DNA of 64,000 nucleotides from Pempheris klunzingeri. Taxonomy: Eukaryota; Chordata; Actinopteri; Acropomatiformes; Pempheridae. Under the pieces are notes generated by a model, which was not told where the DNA came from, made no database searches, and saw only the letters and a list, made by a program, of their open reading frames with translations. The stretch spans positions 19,752,288-19,816,287 of the forward strand of contig NC_092020.1 of assembly GCF_042242105.1 (NCBI RefSeq), read 5' to 3'. Shown in pieces: positions 12,616-24,500 of the stretch (position 1 is its first letter; each line of letters opens with the position of its first letter). The position numbers were made by a program, and so were the translations under genes.

Positions 12616-13544
12616 CCTGTTCTTATGTGAGAATAGCTGCCAAATTGTGTTCAGATGGAGAAACACATGAGAGGGCACTGCCAAGACTCATTTGCAGTAA
12701 ATGCTCCCAAAACGCCCTCTAGATTTCTCACCAAATATCAGATCCACCATGATAGCACCCTTAATCAACCTCAACATTGGAAAGTGGAAGGAAAGGGGAA
12801 GGGAAGGGGGGAGTTACTGCCAGCTTTAAGTATGCTTTTAGTCGCCTAAGTTACGATTGAACCCTCTTTGCCAAAGAAAAATTATCCTTGCATGCGATGG
12901 AGCACTAAATGGAAGAGCCCTTGGGACAGAACACTTAATACAGTAAATGGAACCAAGAGACAAGCAGAGAGAAGTTGCTCCGTCTCTTGGAAGCTATTCA
13001 AAACATCTCAGCAATGGCTGCATTACTGCAGACACAGGAGCAGAAGTGGGGGGATAGCCCGCTGTTACAGTCCAATTAATGTGTGTAGATAGTGCAGACG
13101 TGATTTATAGTTTATTTTCGGCTCTGCTGTCCTGACAAACGAGCTTCCATCCGCCTCTGGCACGCAACAGATAATGCGTGCAGCTCAAGCACATCATGAA
13201 AGGCTCCTCAGGTCTGAAGGGCTTCTCTCTGCCTGCTCAGGTCCTCTCTTTTCTCCTCCACTCACGCCTAAATAAAGACGTCCTTCAAAGCCGCGCACCC
13301 CTTTTCGGTGGTTACGTGTCACATGTAAAATGCCACTTCTGAACATGCGAGGTGATGTAGTTATGAAAACTTCAAGGACCATTTAGAAATTCTTGAGATA
13401 TTATGGGCCTTTTCTTTTCAGACGCTGAAGTGGTTGTCAAAGACTGCAGCTGCAGATTCTGCTTCATGAGGACAAACTCTGCATTTTGGACATTTGCAGA
13501 TGACAGATTTATCTCTCTGACAGATGTTTATGGTTTAGGGGAAA

Positions 13545-13745
13545 GAAGCAGTGCTGCAACTATCGATTGTTTTCGATTATGGAATCTTTTCTGGACAAAC
13601 AAAATAAATCAAGGTGACATCTTGTCCAACCAACAGTCCTGAACACAAATGTAATCAATTTTAATCTTATAAATATGAGAAAAGTAGAAAGTCCTCAAAT
13701 CTATCGAAACTGTTGGCGATTAACTTTGTCCATTGACAAACACAA
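13545..13745. mobile_element. Degraded copy of the same MITE family as 11628-11930
   Basis: Contains GCTGCAACTATCGATTGTTT, then TTGTCCAACCAACAGTCC, then AAAGTCCTCAAATC and TTGGCGATTAACTTTGTCC in the same order as the copy at 11628. Non-coding and internally shortened. Confidence 0.55.
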
Positions 13746-13894
13746 AAATGTGTTTGTCTCTCATTCTGTCTTCCGTTCTCTGTCTGTAGCACTCAGCCCT
13801 GTAAGCTCATTCCCCGAAAACATAAATCCAGTTACAATCTAGTTACAAATATAAAGTTTCATGTTTCATGTCAGCCGGGCACAGTGGGCTTCAT

Positions 13895-14035
13895 TAAACG
13901 TTACTCAAAAGGGAGAAAATAGTGCATTTGATGGGGACTATTTTCAGCGGTGGATTAATACACATTTTGTGCACAGTGAATATTTAAAGCTGTGGGAGAG
14001 GGTGTTTAGTATCACCACACAATAAACTACAGCGT
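13895..14035. repeat. Dispersed repeat, copy 1 of 2 in the window
   Basis: The core GGGGACTATTTTCAGCGG followed by GGATTAATACAC recurs at about 50438-50580 in cops6 intron 9, and similarity continues about 45 bases upstream and about 60 bases downstream with small gaps (AATAAACTACA occurs in both). I do not know the family name. Confidence 0.6.
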
Positions 14036-14365
14036 TAGGGCAAAAATGAGAAAATAAGCAGCCTCGTTTTTTAAAAACATGCATGACGTACCTCCACTGA
14101 CCGAAGTTTAGCAGCATTTGAATCCAAATCGGAGGCGTGTTCAGCCTGTTGTAGACGTCGCAGATGTGAGCACGCTGCCTTTTTAATGCGACATGTGGCT
14201 GCTGATTGGGTTTGACTGCACATCGTTTCAAGGCAACATCTCATTCAACCCGGAGACTGCAGCAAAACGACGGCCATCGTTTTCAGATTGAACGTGTCCC
14301 TGGTGACAGTTGTGGCGTTGTTTGTCAATCAAACCACACCCACACAGTTAACCAAGGATTAGGCC

Positions 14366-14690
14366 TACTTTTATTATCCTGCTGACCATTTTCTCAATTA
14401 ATTTTGTCAGAAAATGTCAGAAAATAATGAACAAATGAAAAATTTTGCAATAGCCAGAGGTGACGTCTTCATCTAGCCTGATTTCTCTCAACCAATAGTC
14501 TAATACCCAAAGATATTCAGTGTCATTTGTCATATATGACAAAGAAATATTTGAAAAATGATAAAAGATTTTTTACCAAAGTAGCTGAAACTCCACACAG
14601 AGCAGATGAAGAGTTTTTGAGTATTACATTTTTTACAGATGATGATTTATTTCTTCAATGACCTTTAGCTTTGATTGCTGCTTTAAACTC
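14366..14690. mobile_element. Degraded copy of the same MITE family as 11628-11930
   Basis: Shares GTCAGAAAATAATGAACAAA, AGGTGACGTCTTCAT, CAACCAATAGTCTAATACCC and AAGATATTCAGTGTCATTTG in family order. Heavily diverged. Confidence 0.5.
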
Positions 14691-16152
14691 TTCATACTAA
14701 ATGTTGTACAGGAATACTTAAGACCTTCAGGGGCTTTAAATCACCCAGTTTGAAAATACAACATCTACCCTGAAAAGAATAACCACAGCTTTCCTTCTAG
14801 CAGCTGAAGGCCCACACTTCAAACACTGCAACAGAAACAGAATATAACATACATCAGCATAAAATGTTGTAATCTGTCCTGTAAAAACTCAAGGTGAAAA
14901 ACATTTTTTTTCTTTTAAAGTCTGTATTAGACAGGACCAAACATGATGCTTTTTTTAACTTGAACCATCCAGTCTGACCACAAAATGTTGGTCAGTAAAC
15001 ACATATTTCAGATACTCCTGCTCTCTGGTGTGTATTTGTTGCAGCCTCAGACGCCAGAAGTCGATCCAGATCTCCACTCAACTGCAAAACTATTTCAATA
15101 CTGCAAAAGAATTAAATAAAAAAAATAAAAAAAACTTTAAGACTCTGAGCCACCGCCCCTCCCTGCTGCCTGTCGCTGGCTATTTCTACGACACTCACAT
15201 GAAACACTTCTGACGTTAAACACCTGTTAACTTTTATGTCTTGTGAGAGGAGTGGCTGAATGAGGGAGCATTATGTTCAGCGCTGGTCGGCCCGGCCAAA
15301 TCCCCAGTAGAGGAAAGACCACTCCCAGTGCAGAGAGGCAGCAGCAGGAGTGAGAGAGCCCCCTCATCCCCGCAGTCTGACGAGGATCCCCTCAGCTCAG
15401 CTCCCTCTATTCCACCTGACAGCTGTGTGAAACCACCATCTTTCCACAGCTCTGCGCTGGATAAACTGCACCATGACCCACCAGCTTATGTTGTTGGTGT
15501 CTCGTATCATGTGCAGTTTCTTTCCCCTTCACATTCAGATGCCGGCTGGGGCAGCGTGTCCTGCCAGAATACACATAACCTGTACCACCCATTACGAAGA
15601 GTCCCAAACTGTGCTTTAACCCTGAAAAATAGAGTTTAAAGAGGCTGTTAAAAGTCACCTGTTTAGTAAGTACTTGCTCTGTAAGGTGGGCTTTGTCTTT
15701 CTGTGTAGTTTTTACTGTTTGCTCTCGGTTACACTGATTTCAAAAGGCGCTTTACAGATAAAATGTACTTTCTTAGCGACTAAATACAAGATGACATAAA
15801 TTGTTGTCATTACAACAAATAAACGTCACGTAATGTTATAAAGGACAAACCCAGTACTTTAGCAACACACTTCCAGAAAATGTGGGAACTTGCAAGAGAC
15901 AGCAGAAACCAAGATATCTCGACTTGTATTCCCTTGTATGGGTCAAGAAACCCTAAATGTCTGGCTGGTAAACACCCACTAACTCCACGTTACCACTTTG
16001 GACTGCAGGCTTTCCTGCCCAGTTTCAGATAACACAAATGATATCATCACAGTCATTTTTTCAGAGTTTTTCTAAAGTCAAGATTAGTCAAAAGTCAGTT
16101 CTCTGCTGTCTCGTCTTCATCAGATTGTCAGGTGTCAGACTTTTTCTTTGTG

Positions 16153-16523
16153 TACAGTCCATCAGCGGAGGAAAGTAACCAAATATCTTTAATCATGTAC
16201 AAAATATGTCAAACTTGCACTTGAGTAATGCTGCACTTATGCTGCTGTATGCTACCGTATGCACGGCATAGATTATAATTAAACATAAAATGTAATTATT
16301 AATTCAAATGTAATAAACAAGCAATTTATTAGTATAATATTATAGAGTCTATAAAAGAGAGTGAAGGAGGAGGAGGAGGTTGTTTTCTGATGTTAATTTT
16401 GATGTAAGTACTTTTACTTTGAATATACACATTATACATTCACATTACTTACACTGTGGTGCTACCGTTGCTACTTTTACTCAAGTAGAAGATCTGAGTA
16501 CGTCTTCCTCCGCTCCATTGATC
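16153..16523. mobile_element. MITE of the 'tactcaagtac' type with inverted ends
   Basis: Left end CAGCGGAGGAAAGTAACC; right end CTGAGTACGTCTTCCTCCGC, whose complement begins GCGGAGGAAGACGTACTCAG. The inner segment TACTTTTACTCAAGTAGAAG is diagnostic of the same family as 11138-11402. It is non-coding and carries a GAGGAG run near 16367-16379. Confidence 0.65.
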
Positions 16524-18578
16524 AATCCATGTGTGTCATTCTCAAAGTCAGAAACTGTAACACACATCTGTGTCTGAGTATCTGTTTCATTATGGATTAC
16601 GTCAGACAACTACACATGAAGGAACAAAGCAGAACTTTGACTTGGTTGTGATTGAGAGCGATGCTCCTTTTCTTACTGCGTGTGGGAAAAACACTTTCAG
16701 ATACAGTGGATTCAAAGATCCTGAAAGCAGGTCGGTGTCTGTCCAGACTTGTGCAGCAGAAGTCAAACCAGTACATTTAGATTCTCTTGTGTTGCAGCTC
16801 TCTCTAAAAATCTCCCTCTTGATGTGAGGTCTGTGCTGAGTCGAAAGCAGTTCAGCAGTTGTTCATCTCATACATAAAACACACTGCCTATAAATCAGTT
16901 TAATGTGCCTCAGACTGCTGATTCTCAGCGTCAGAAACCTGCCTCGCAAAATTCAAAAATCATTTTGGACTACAATGCAAACGACTATAGTAAAATGACG
17001 TCTCAGGTCGCTCCAGTGAGTGAAAGCGCTGTTTGTCTGCCAGACCTGATGGCTGAACGAAAGCTGATCCAAACCTTTAAATGAGAGCTGTTGGGCTAAT
17101 ATTTTAAGGCTTGGATTGCAGCACCAGGAAATACCTGGGAGAGGTACACCTTCAAGGAATCAAATTTAGCAATCCGCAGGAATGGCTGGAAAACTTTAAC
17201 CAAGAGAACTCGAGCTTTCCGTAACCTCCCTCCGTGCTTTTTGGATCCCGTAGGTTCAGGTGCAGCGATTAAAGCCTCCTAACGTGTTAATGACGGTGGA
17301 ATATTTCATTCTGAGTTTGTCAGTTTTATCCCCCATTAGCAGGCAGGAATGTCCTCTCCTCTTCTCCGCTGCCAGGTGATTGGTTAATGTCTTTGGCTAT
17401 TTACACATTACAGACAGCACATCCATTTTGGAAACATGGAGGAGATAACGTTAAAAACATAATAAGGGTCAATTAATAAAAATCTGTATTCAGCTCGGTG
17501 CTCCTTCATATCTTTTCATAAACAAAGATTTCAGATTCTTGAGGTTTCCACACAGTTCAGGGTGTCTCCTTGAGTTTTGAGGTTTTTTGGGGGAAAGTGA
17601 AAATATATGAAGACTATAATTTTAGTATATTCTGGACATAGAAAGTCTACAAAGTAATAAGACTAACAGACCAATTTGCAGTACTTTCATGTTTTTGTGG
17701 TTAAAAAGAAATTCCGACCACAAGTAGGAAAGTGAAGTGATTTATACTTGCCTGAAACAATGAAAAAAGGAAGCAATATTCAGCATTTTTACATTTATGA
17801 AACAAATGTCTTTACATTGACAGGTGGGCAAAATATCTAACACTGTTATAGTGGTATACATTTAACTCTAAAAGCAATACAAATAACTAGATTACCTCCC
17901 TTCAGACAGAAAGAAACGGTTTCTTTATCTGCATCACATTCTTAATCAGTAAAAGAGTAAAAATCGGTTTTTGCAGTCTGTGACTAATACTGCGGTTATT
18001 TCAATTGAAAAATCATTAAAACAAATTTAAAAAATGTCCCTTACCTTCTAAATATTATACGTTAAAAACAGAAGCTTAAAAAAAAGTGGGAGGAAAAGCT
18101 GTTCTTTCATTCACAGAATGAATATTGTATGATAAAATGTACAAGACAACATCTGAGTGTGTAACAGTGACGTCAGCAGGGAGTGAGACACACTCTGGCC
18201 CAATTTCAACTCACCCTCTTCATCTCAAAGGACGACTCGGCTGCACGCTAGGCCTTTGATTGGCCTGAAATACTCGAGGCATTACTGGATAAACGGAGGA
18301 ATGATGAAGTCTGATCCAAACCATATGGGCGTAGTGCGGTAGAAGGTATTCTGGGGGGATTCCTACACAGATCCTCAGGTTTACACTCAGCTATCAGAGG
18401 AGAGAGAGTATAATACTATCCAGAACTGGTCAAAATCTACAGTCAATGAAGCAGAAACAGCTTTACAAGCTAACTGACTGCAGAGGCTCTGTGACCCCCC
18501 GACAACAAAACTGACTCAGAAACGGAGAGAGCTGAGAAATCACCGCTGGGGCGAACCGGTCCAGCGCTGTCGGAGGTT

Positions 18579-21500
18579 TCAGCGTTTGGCTCTCTTAGAA
18601 GGGGGCTCCTCTGATTTCTGTCCTCCCCGCGTTCGCACCGCAGGGGGGCTGGCCTCCCGTTTGCGGCCCCCCTTCGCCGCTGCTGCCTGGCCCCTCGTCC
18701 CGCTGCAGGAGGGAAACAAGGAGCAAGTGTCAGTCCGTTTGTCCAAAGTGTTATGTTCAGGGGCAGGTTAAAAAATTTGGTATTCATGAAGAGGTGTCGC
18801 AATAACCAGCGCTCCTCTGGTACATATAAGAGCACAGAGTGGAGCTTGTGGCGTGTCCACATTCCTCTTTGAATAAAGACAGATTTCTAAAAGACACATT
18901 TAAGACTTTTGTAATGTTCACAGGAATTTTTAAAATAAAAAAAAAAAAAGGAGGAACATTTGACAAAATCTGGTTGGAAACTACAAATGGGCAGAATTAA
19001 AAAGGAACAGATAAAACCCCAGAAAAACAAAGAGAAAGCCCTAAAAGTTTACATACTGTAGAAATAGAAAATAATCATCTAGTCTCTTAAATATATGGGT
19101 ATTAACAAGGTACGTTTGAAGAGAGGGAGAGACTTTGTTTTATAACTTAAGGTAGATAAAAGTGGTATTGTTGTAAAGAACTCTATTTGCTAAATAATAT
19201 TTTGAAAACTTGTGTTTTATTTTTTAAATTTATCATAAGTTTGATGTCATACGTTTCTGCATCTAATGAGATTGACTATGTATTGTGCAAAGTATTTAAA
19301 AAGAAAAAAGGAAAAATATAGTTAATATAGTAAATTAAATTAAAAGGAAAAGTTGAGCGGCATGTTGTGACTGACTGATAATGTAGCAGAGACCCTGCTC
19401 TGTACACATTTATGAGTGGACACGTGGAAAAAGTGACACTATTAATTAAATGTACTACAGTTTGATTATTTGTCAATATTTAAATTCATTTCAGTTTTTC
19501 AGGCTATTTAAGGATCCTGGATTTATAATGAAGTTAGACATAAAAACACATTGAGTACACAAAGTCTCCCATCTAAAATATTCATGAGTTTTTTTTGGTT
19601 TTTTTTAAAGACTGATCTTGTAGCTGTAGTGCAATTCCAGATGTTCAATCTACCTTCTTTAGGTCATGTAAAATGATTTCTTATTTTAATTTTGGGAGCT
19701 AATAACTCAAAAACATTTTGAAATTCCGGGAAAAGGTTTAGTAAAATGTTCTCTTTCACAGAGCAGCGACCCAGCAGTCAGTTTTGGTCGGATTCCCCTT
19801 CAAGCTCGTTCGTTCTGTTGAACCTCAATGAGACAAACTCACCGCATGCCAGCTGCGGTCTCCTCTTTACCGTTCTGTCGGCTTGCCCGGGTGGATGGTT
19901 TACTTGGCTTGTTTCTGAGGAGCAATAAAAACAAATATGAAACAACAGTTGTTGGTTTAGCGCTAAATCAGCCCCCGCTTTAGTTTAATAGGATGTGACA
20001 GTGATGATGCCTGCTGGGTGCAAACATTCAGCACTAAAACAATCAGAAGCTCATTCATCACCGCTGACTGAGGACGGTCCAGTGTCTCATAACCGAGGCC
20101 GCACTGATGAGTCAGCAGTTGCTGTTTTTATTATCACAGTCTGATTTTATCTGCAGGTGTTTTGGTTTTATTAAATTCTAATAACTTGATTCAGGGCTCC
20201 TACTCTTTTTCCAAAAGTCAAACTCAAGCACTTTTCAAGGATTTTCCAGCTTTTCCACGGCTGTGGGAAATGAAATACACTCAAATAAATTTGGCTCACT
20301 ATAACTTATCTTATTTGTTTATCTAAAAAGTGAACTACTCAGTCAGACAGTGATATATTATATTAATGTAATTAGGATTTCAAGCACTTTACCCAAAATC
20401 TAAGCACTTCTCAAACCTTGAAAATGCCACATTCAAACTTGAGCATTTTCAAGGACTTCAACCCAACAAACCCTGCTGCTTCTACTGCAGGTTTTTACTC
20501 TAAATCCTGAAAACAAATCGTAAAGTTATTAACTGGACGACTGTGTGATATTGGAGAATTGTTGTTCCTTTGTGTCCGTGAGCTGTTAAATCACCTTTCA
20601 GCCTCCAGGCGAGATGCTGACCGCGTGGTCGCTCTGGTTGCAGTTCCTTTTTCCTCCCCTTCTTTCTCATCATCCTCCTCCTCCTCTTCATCATTCTGCT
20701 CGCTGTCTTTCTCTTCTGCTTTTTTGTCCTTTTTATCTGAGGGAAAGATGATAAAAGGTAAATTAGTTTTCCTAGTTCTCTCTACTGGAGCAATAGAATT
20801 ATTATCTGAAGTAAAAAAAAAAAAAAAACAGTTTAAAAGAAAAAAGGTGTAAATTCTATTTGGTCAGTGAAATTAACTTTTATAAATCATATGTTAATCA
20901 CTCATCCTTAACACTGACATGGGAAACAGTCTTCTACAAAACAGGGTTTGTACAGCTTTTTTACAGTAAACCAAACAGAGCCTTTATCATCATGTCTAAA
21001 TTGTTACTTTAAATCCAATGCAAAATAAAGTTTACAGAATTCCTTGATCCCCACAGTGATCGACGTATATTGTCATTTTATTTATTTTACCAGCTGTTCT
21101 TCTTAACTTTGATTGTATGTTTTGATCCTGATTATTACCTGGTGTGAGACGGCATGAGACGGACAAATACATGCAATGCATGACAGCGTGCTCATTTATT
21201 TCAAACATTCAGAGATTTTTGGTTTGCATGAGTGACTGAGGAGATGTAAACCAGATTAGATTAAAATTAAGCATTTTCCAAACTTTAAAGACTTTGGTAG
21301 AACCCTGAAACAATCATGTTGTCTGGCAGCTTGGATTGTGCTCATGCTCAGTCGCTCACGTCTTTGTGACAAAAGGCTTCTGGTGTGATTTAGATCCGAC
21401 TTTCAGTTTCCTCACCTGAATCCTCTGCGGCTGCTGCCGCCGCCTTTGGCGGCCGTCCCCTCCGAGCGGCTCTCTTTGGAGTCGCCTCTTGGTCCTCCTG

Positions 21501-24500
21501 AGGTTGCTCTTCCTCAACCTGGAGAGGCAACGACTAATATTTGAGTCTGTAAACCTGGTGACAACTCTAAGAACAGAGACGGTGCAGCCAAAGTGATGGA
21601 TACACAAACTGTCCAGTGTTCACAACATAAAGATTCGTATTTTTACAGAACAACATACATCATCTGGTTTCTTCTCGCCACAGATCTCCTCTTTGACCTC
21701 CTCTTCACCCTCTGGCTGGCTCCCTGAGGGGGAACAACCTGCAAAAGATAAATGTACAAAACAGAGACTGTAATGATCATAATAACTCAGAGTAGAGACG
21801 AAATGTCACAAAATTCTAACTATCTAGGCCAGAAGATTTAGATGCAGTATGTACAAACCACTGCGCTGAGCGATGTAGTTACACAAAGAAAAAGTTTTTA
21901 GAGCGTGTATACATGTGTTTTCTTACCTCCATCTTTTTCAGGTTGTTGCTCACTTTGTTCCTGTTGACAGCTGTCCGGTTTTACCTCCTCACCATCCTCC
22001 TTACCGTCAGCCTGGGTTTCCTTGTAGAATTATTGTTTGAATATACATCAAGACATATAAAGGAAGAGGTGAATACAGATTTAAGAGATTTAAGAGTAGC
22101 AGATCAAAGTGCAGAGCTTTAAATCACATAGACAACAGGTCTCACCTCAACAGATGCCGTCATTTCCTCTGACCTCTTCCCCTTCACCGCAGGTTCACCT
22201 GAGACGGAAAAATGATAAATAATGTATCCTTTTACATACAAGGACCAGCTAGAAAATATTTTGTAAGGTTTCACTCATAGCAAAGCTGCCAGCCTCCCCT
22301 CGTGTCAACTGTCATTACCCAATGACTCACTCATACTATTCGACAGCTTGTTAACAGCGATGACAGCGAAATAAAACTCGTTTTACTCAGAACATCATGC
22401 CACGAAATGCACAAATTAGCTGGGGAGGTTTGGCCCACGTATTCATGGAGTTGGCATGCAGCCACACCTCTCCATACAGTTCAAGTGATGGCGTTTGCTT
22501 GACTTTGTGTTTGTAAACAAGTACAAATGCACTGGGATTCTTGCAAAGTTGTTTCAGTCATTTAAACAAGATGAAAACGAGGTTAATTTATTCGTCGTTC
22601 TACAACACAGGGCTGCACAAAGAAATGCATGTTGTAGTCTCGTTATGCTACACAAGATAAACGAGGAAAGAGCATAGAAATACTTTTGACTTGAATTAAG
22701 GACAAACGTACTGGTGTCTGCGGCCTCTTTGGAGTCGGAGCTTCCTGCAGCTTCGGTGTCTTCTGGAACAGGAGACGGCAGACTGACTTGACTTCCTCGC
22801 CGTCCACTTTTCTTTGGTTCACTTTCATCTTCAGTTTGCTGTAGAGAGGAAAATATAATTTTAAAAACACACAATGAAAGAGAGGATATGGTGAAACACG
22901 CTAATGCGTTTGTCCTCTACAAGATATTCACTGATGTCTGATGTGTAGTGTGACGTTAAAGGGAAACTCTGCATGTTTTATGAGGATGTCCAATGGTAAA
23001 TGTAGTCAAGTGAAGAAACCTCAGTGTGACAAGGAAAAACTGAGTTCTCCTGCTGCAAACTCTGCTGTACTTCCTGGTTATTTGGGTGATTGAGCTGACA
23101 GTCTGTAGTTCTGTCTGATCACCAGCCAATCAGACCTTCTGCTGCAGTGAGTTTCAGGATTGGCAGTTTTTGTTGTTTCTAAACTGTGTCTGGTTGAAGC
23201 TAACCCAAAGAATGCAGGGTGGAGAGGTTTGGGCGGTTGGTAGTCGGAAGCTCGCATGCAATGCATCATGGTACATGTAGGCACCACTGGCGCGGTTCTG
23301 CAAACAGGAGAACTCCGCTGTCTCAGTCAACATAGACAGTATATTTAGTACACGGAGGTATTTATTGCCTCAATTGACCGTCAACACTGAGTGGACGTCC
23401 TCAAGGTTTCCCACTGTGTCACATGTACAGAGTTAAGAAACTGTGCTTGTAATGATAAACCTGGTGATGTTAAGTGATGTGAAGTATCTAACATTTATGC
23501 ACATGTTGCACTTCAGTTACTGTACCTCTTCTCTCTTGGCTGGTTTTCTTGGCGACGCTTTATCAGTGGTCTCCTCATCTTTACTCTCACACTTCTTCTG
23601 ATTATCTGGGGCTAAAAAAAAAAGAAAAACAGTGTCAACATCAGAGAAAACAGATTCCACAAAACCTTGTTCCTCAACAGTTTTAAACATTTAATTCTAT
23701 TTTTCAGATCTTAATAACTTGGCTGAATTTGAATCTTTTGGCTGGTGCACGATCCATCATGACTGAGAGCAGGACAATATGAAACTATGATGAAAAGTGT
23801 ACTTAAAAATCCCTCAATAATGAAGCAACACAACAACAACAATAATAATAGCATATCTGACAACTTTTGTCAGACTGTTAGAACATCTGTGTTGGATGAT
23901 TTAAAGTGACAGTCTTACCAGCTGGGGCTTCTTTGGCTGCGGCTCCTGAACGTCTTCCCCCGCGGCTCGGAGCCTCCTCTAGTTTCTCAGGTTCTTTAGG
24001 CCGGTCCCTCTCTGCCTCCTCGCTGGTTTTGGACGATCGACCCCTGCGTGGTGTTTTGACTTCCACAGCTGTCTCCTGATCCGTTTCCTGAAGATAAAAA
24101 GCAAACCAGTCATGAGCAAACACGCGTTTTTGGATTTCAAAAGGGTTTCAAAACAAGAGCACACAAAGCACCACTTTTACACCACTATTATAGGAGATGA
24201 AAAAAGGCTCCTTTTACCTCGACAGACGATTCCCCTTTTCTTTTCTTTTCTTCCCTCTCATCTCCTGATCAGTTAAAAGAAACATAAATTAACACATTAT
24301 TTCACAGCATTAAAAAGTCAAGTTCCTAGAGAGCTGGGGGCTTTTCAATGGAATCTGTCTGATTTTCATGGACAAATCAAATTCTTACAATCCTTAAATT
24401 TGATATGGAATTTCAGCTACTATACCAGATTCTTTCACTGCTGCAGCTTTCTGACTGGAAAGCTTTCGTTTGCGTCTTCCCCTTCCCTCTGTCTTCTCCT

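Larger units (their letters stand above)
7726..18400. other. Large gene-free interval between nkx3-2 and bod1l1
   Basis: No protein-coding exon is recognisable over about 10.7 kb. The middle (11.1-16.5 kb) is crowded with degraded short DNA-transposon copies, listed individually. Stretches at about 12620-13380 and 16990-17480 are repeat-poor and of mixed composition and are the best candidates for conserved regulatory DNA of nkx3-2. A low-complexity GAT/ATA-rich stretch occurs at about 9310-9400, and short AT or ATT runs at 9727-9738 and 11471-11492. Confidence 0.55.

Noticed and set aside
12378-12722. Open frames encoding Cys-Val or His-Thr repeats
   Set aside because: They are the (CA)n microsatellite read through in different frames.
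18470-18862. 130-codon minus-strand frame over the last bod1l1 exon
   Set aside because: Different frame from the real exon 18579-18702, whose phase and KRAKR ending fit the gene.
22941-23420. Possible large repeat in a bod1l1 intron starting TTAAAGGGAAACTCTGC
   Set aside because: The opening resembles a fish repeat, but I could not find a matching opposite end or a second copy in the window.
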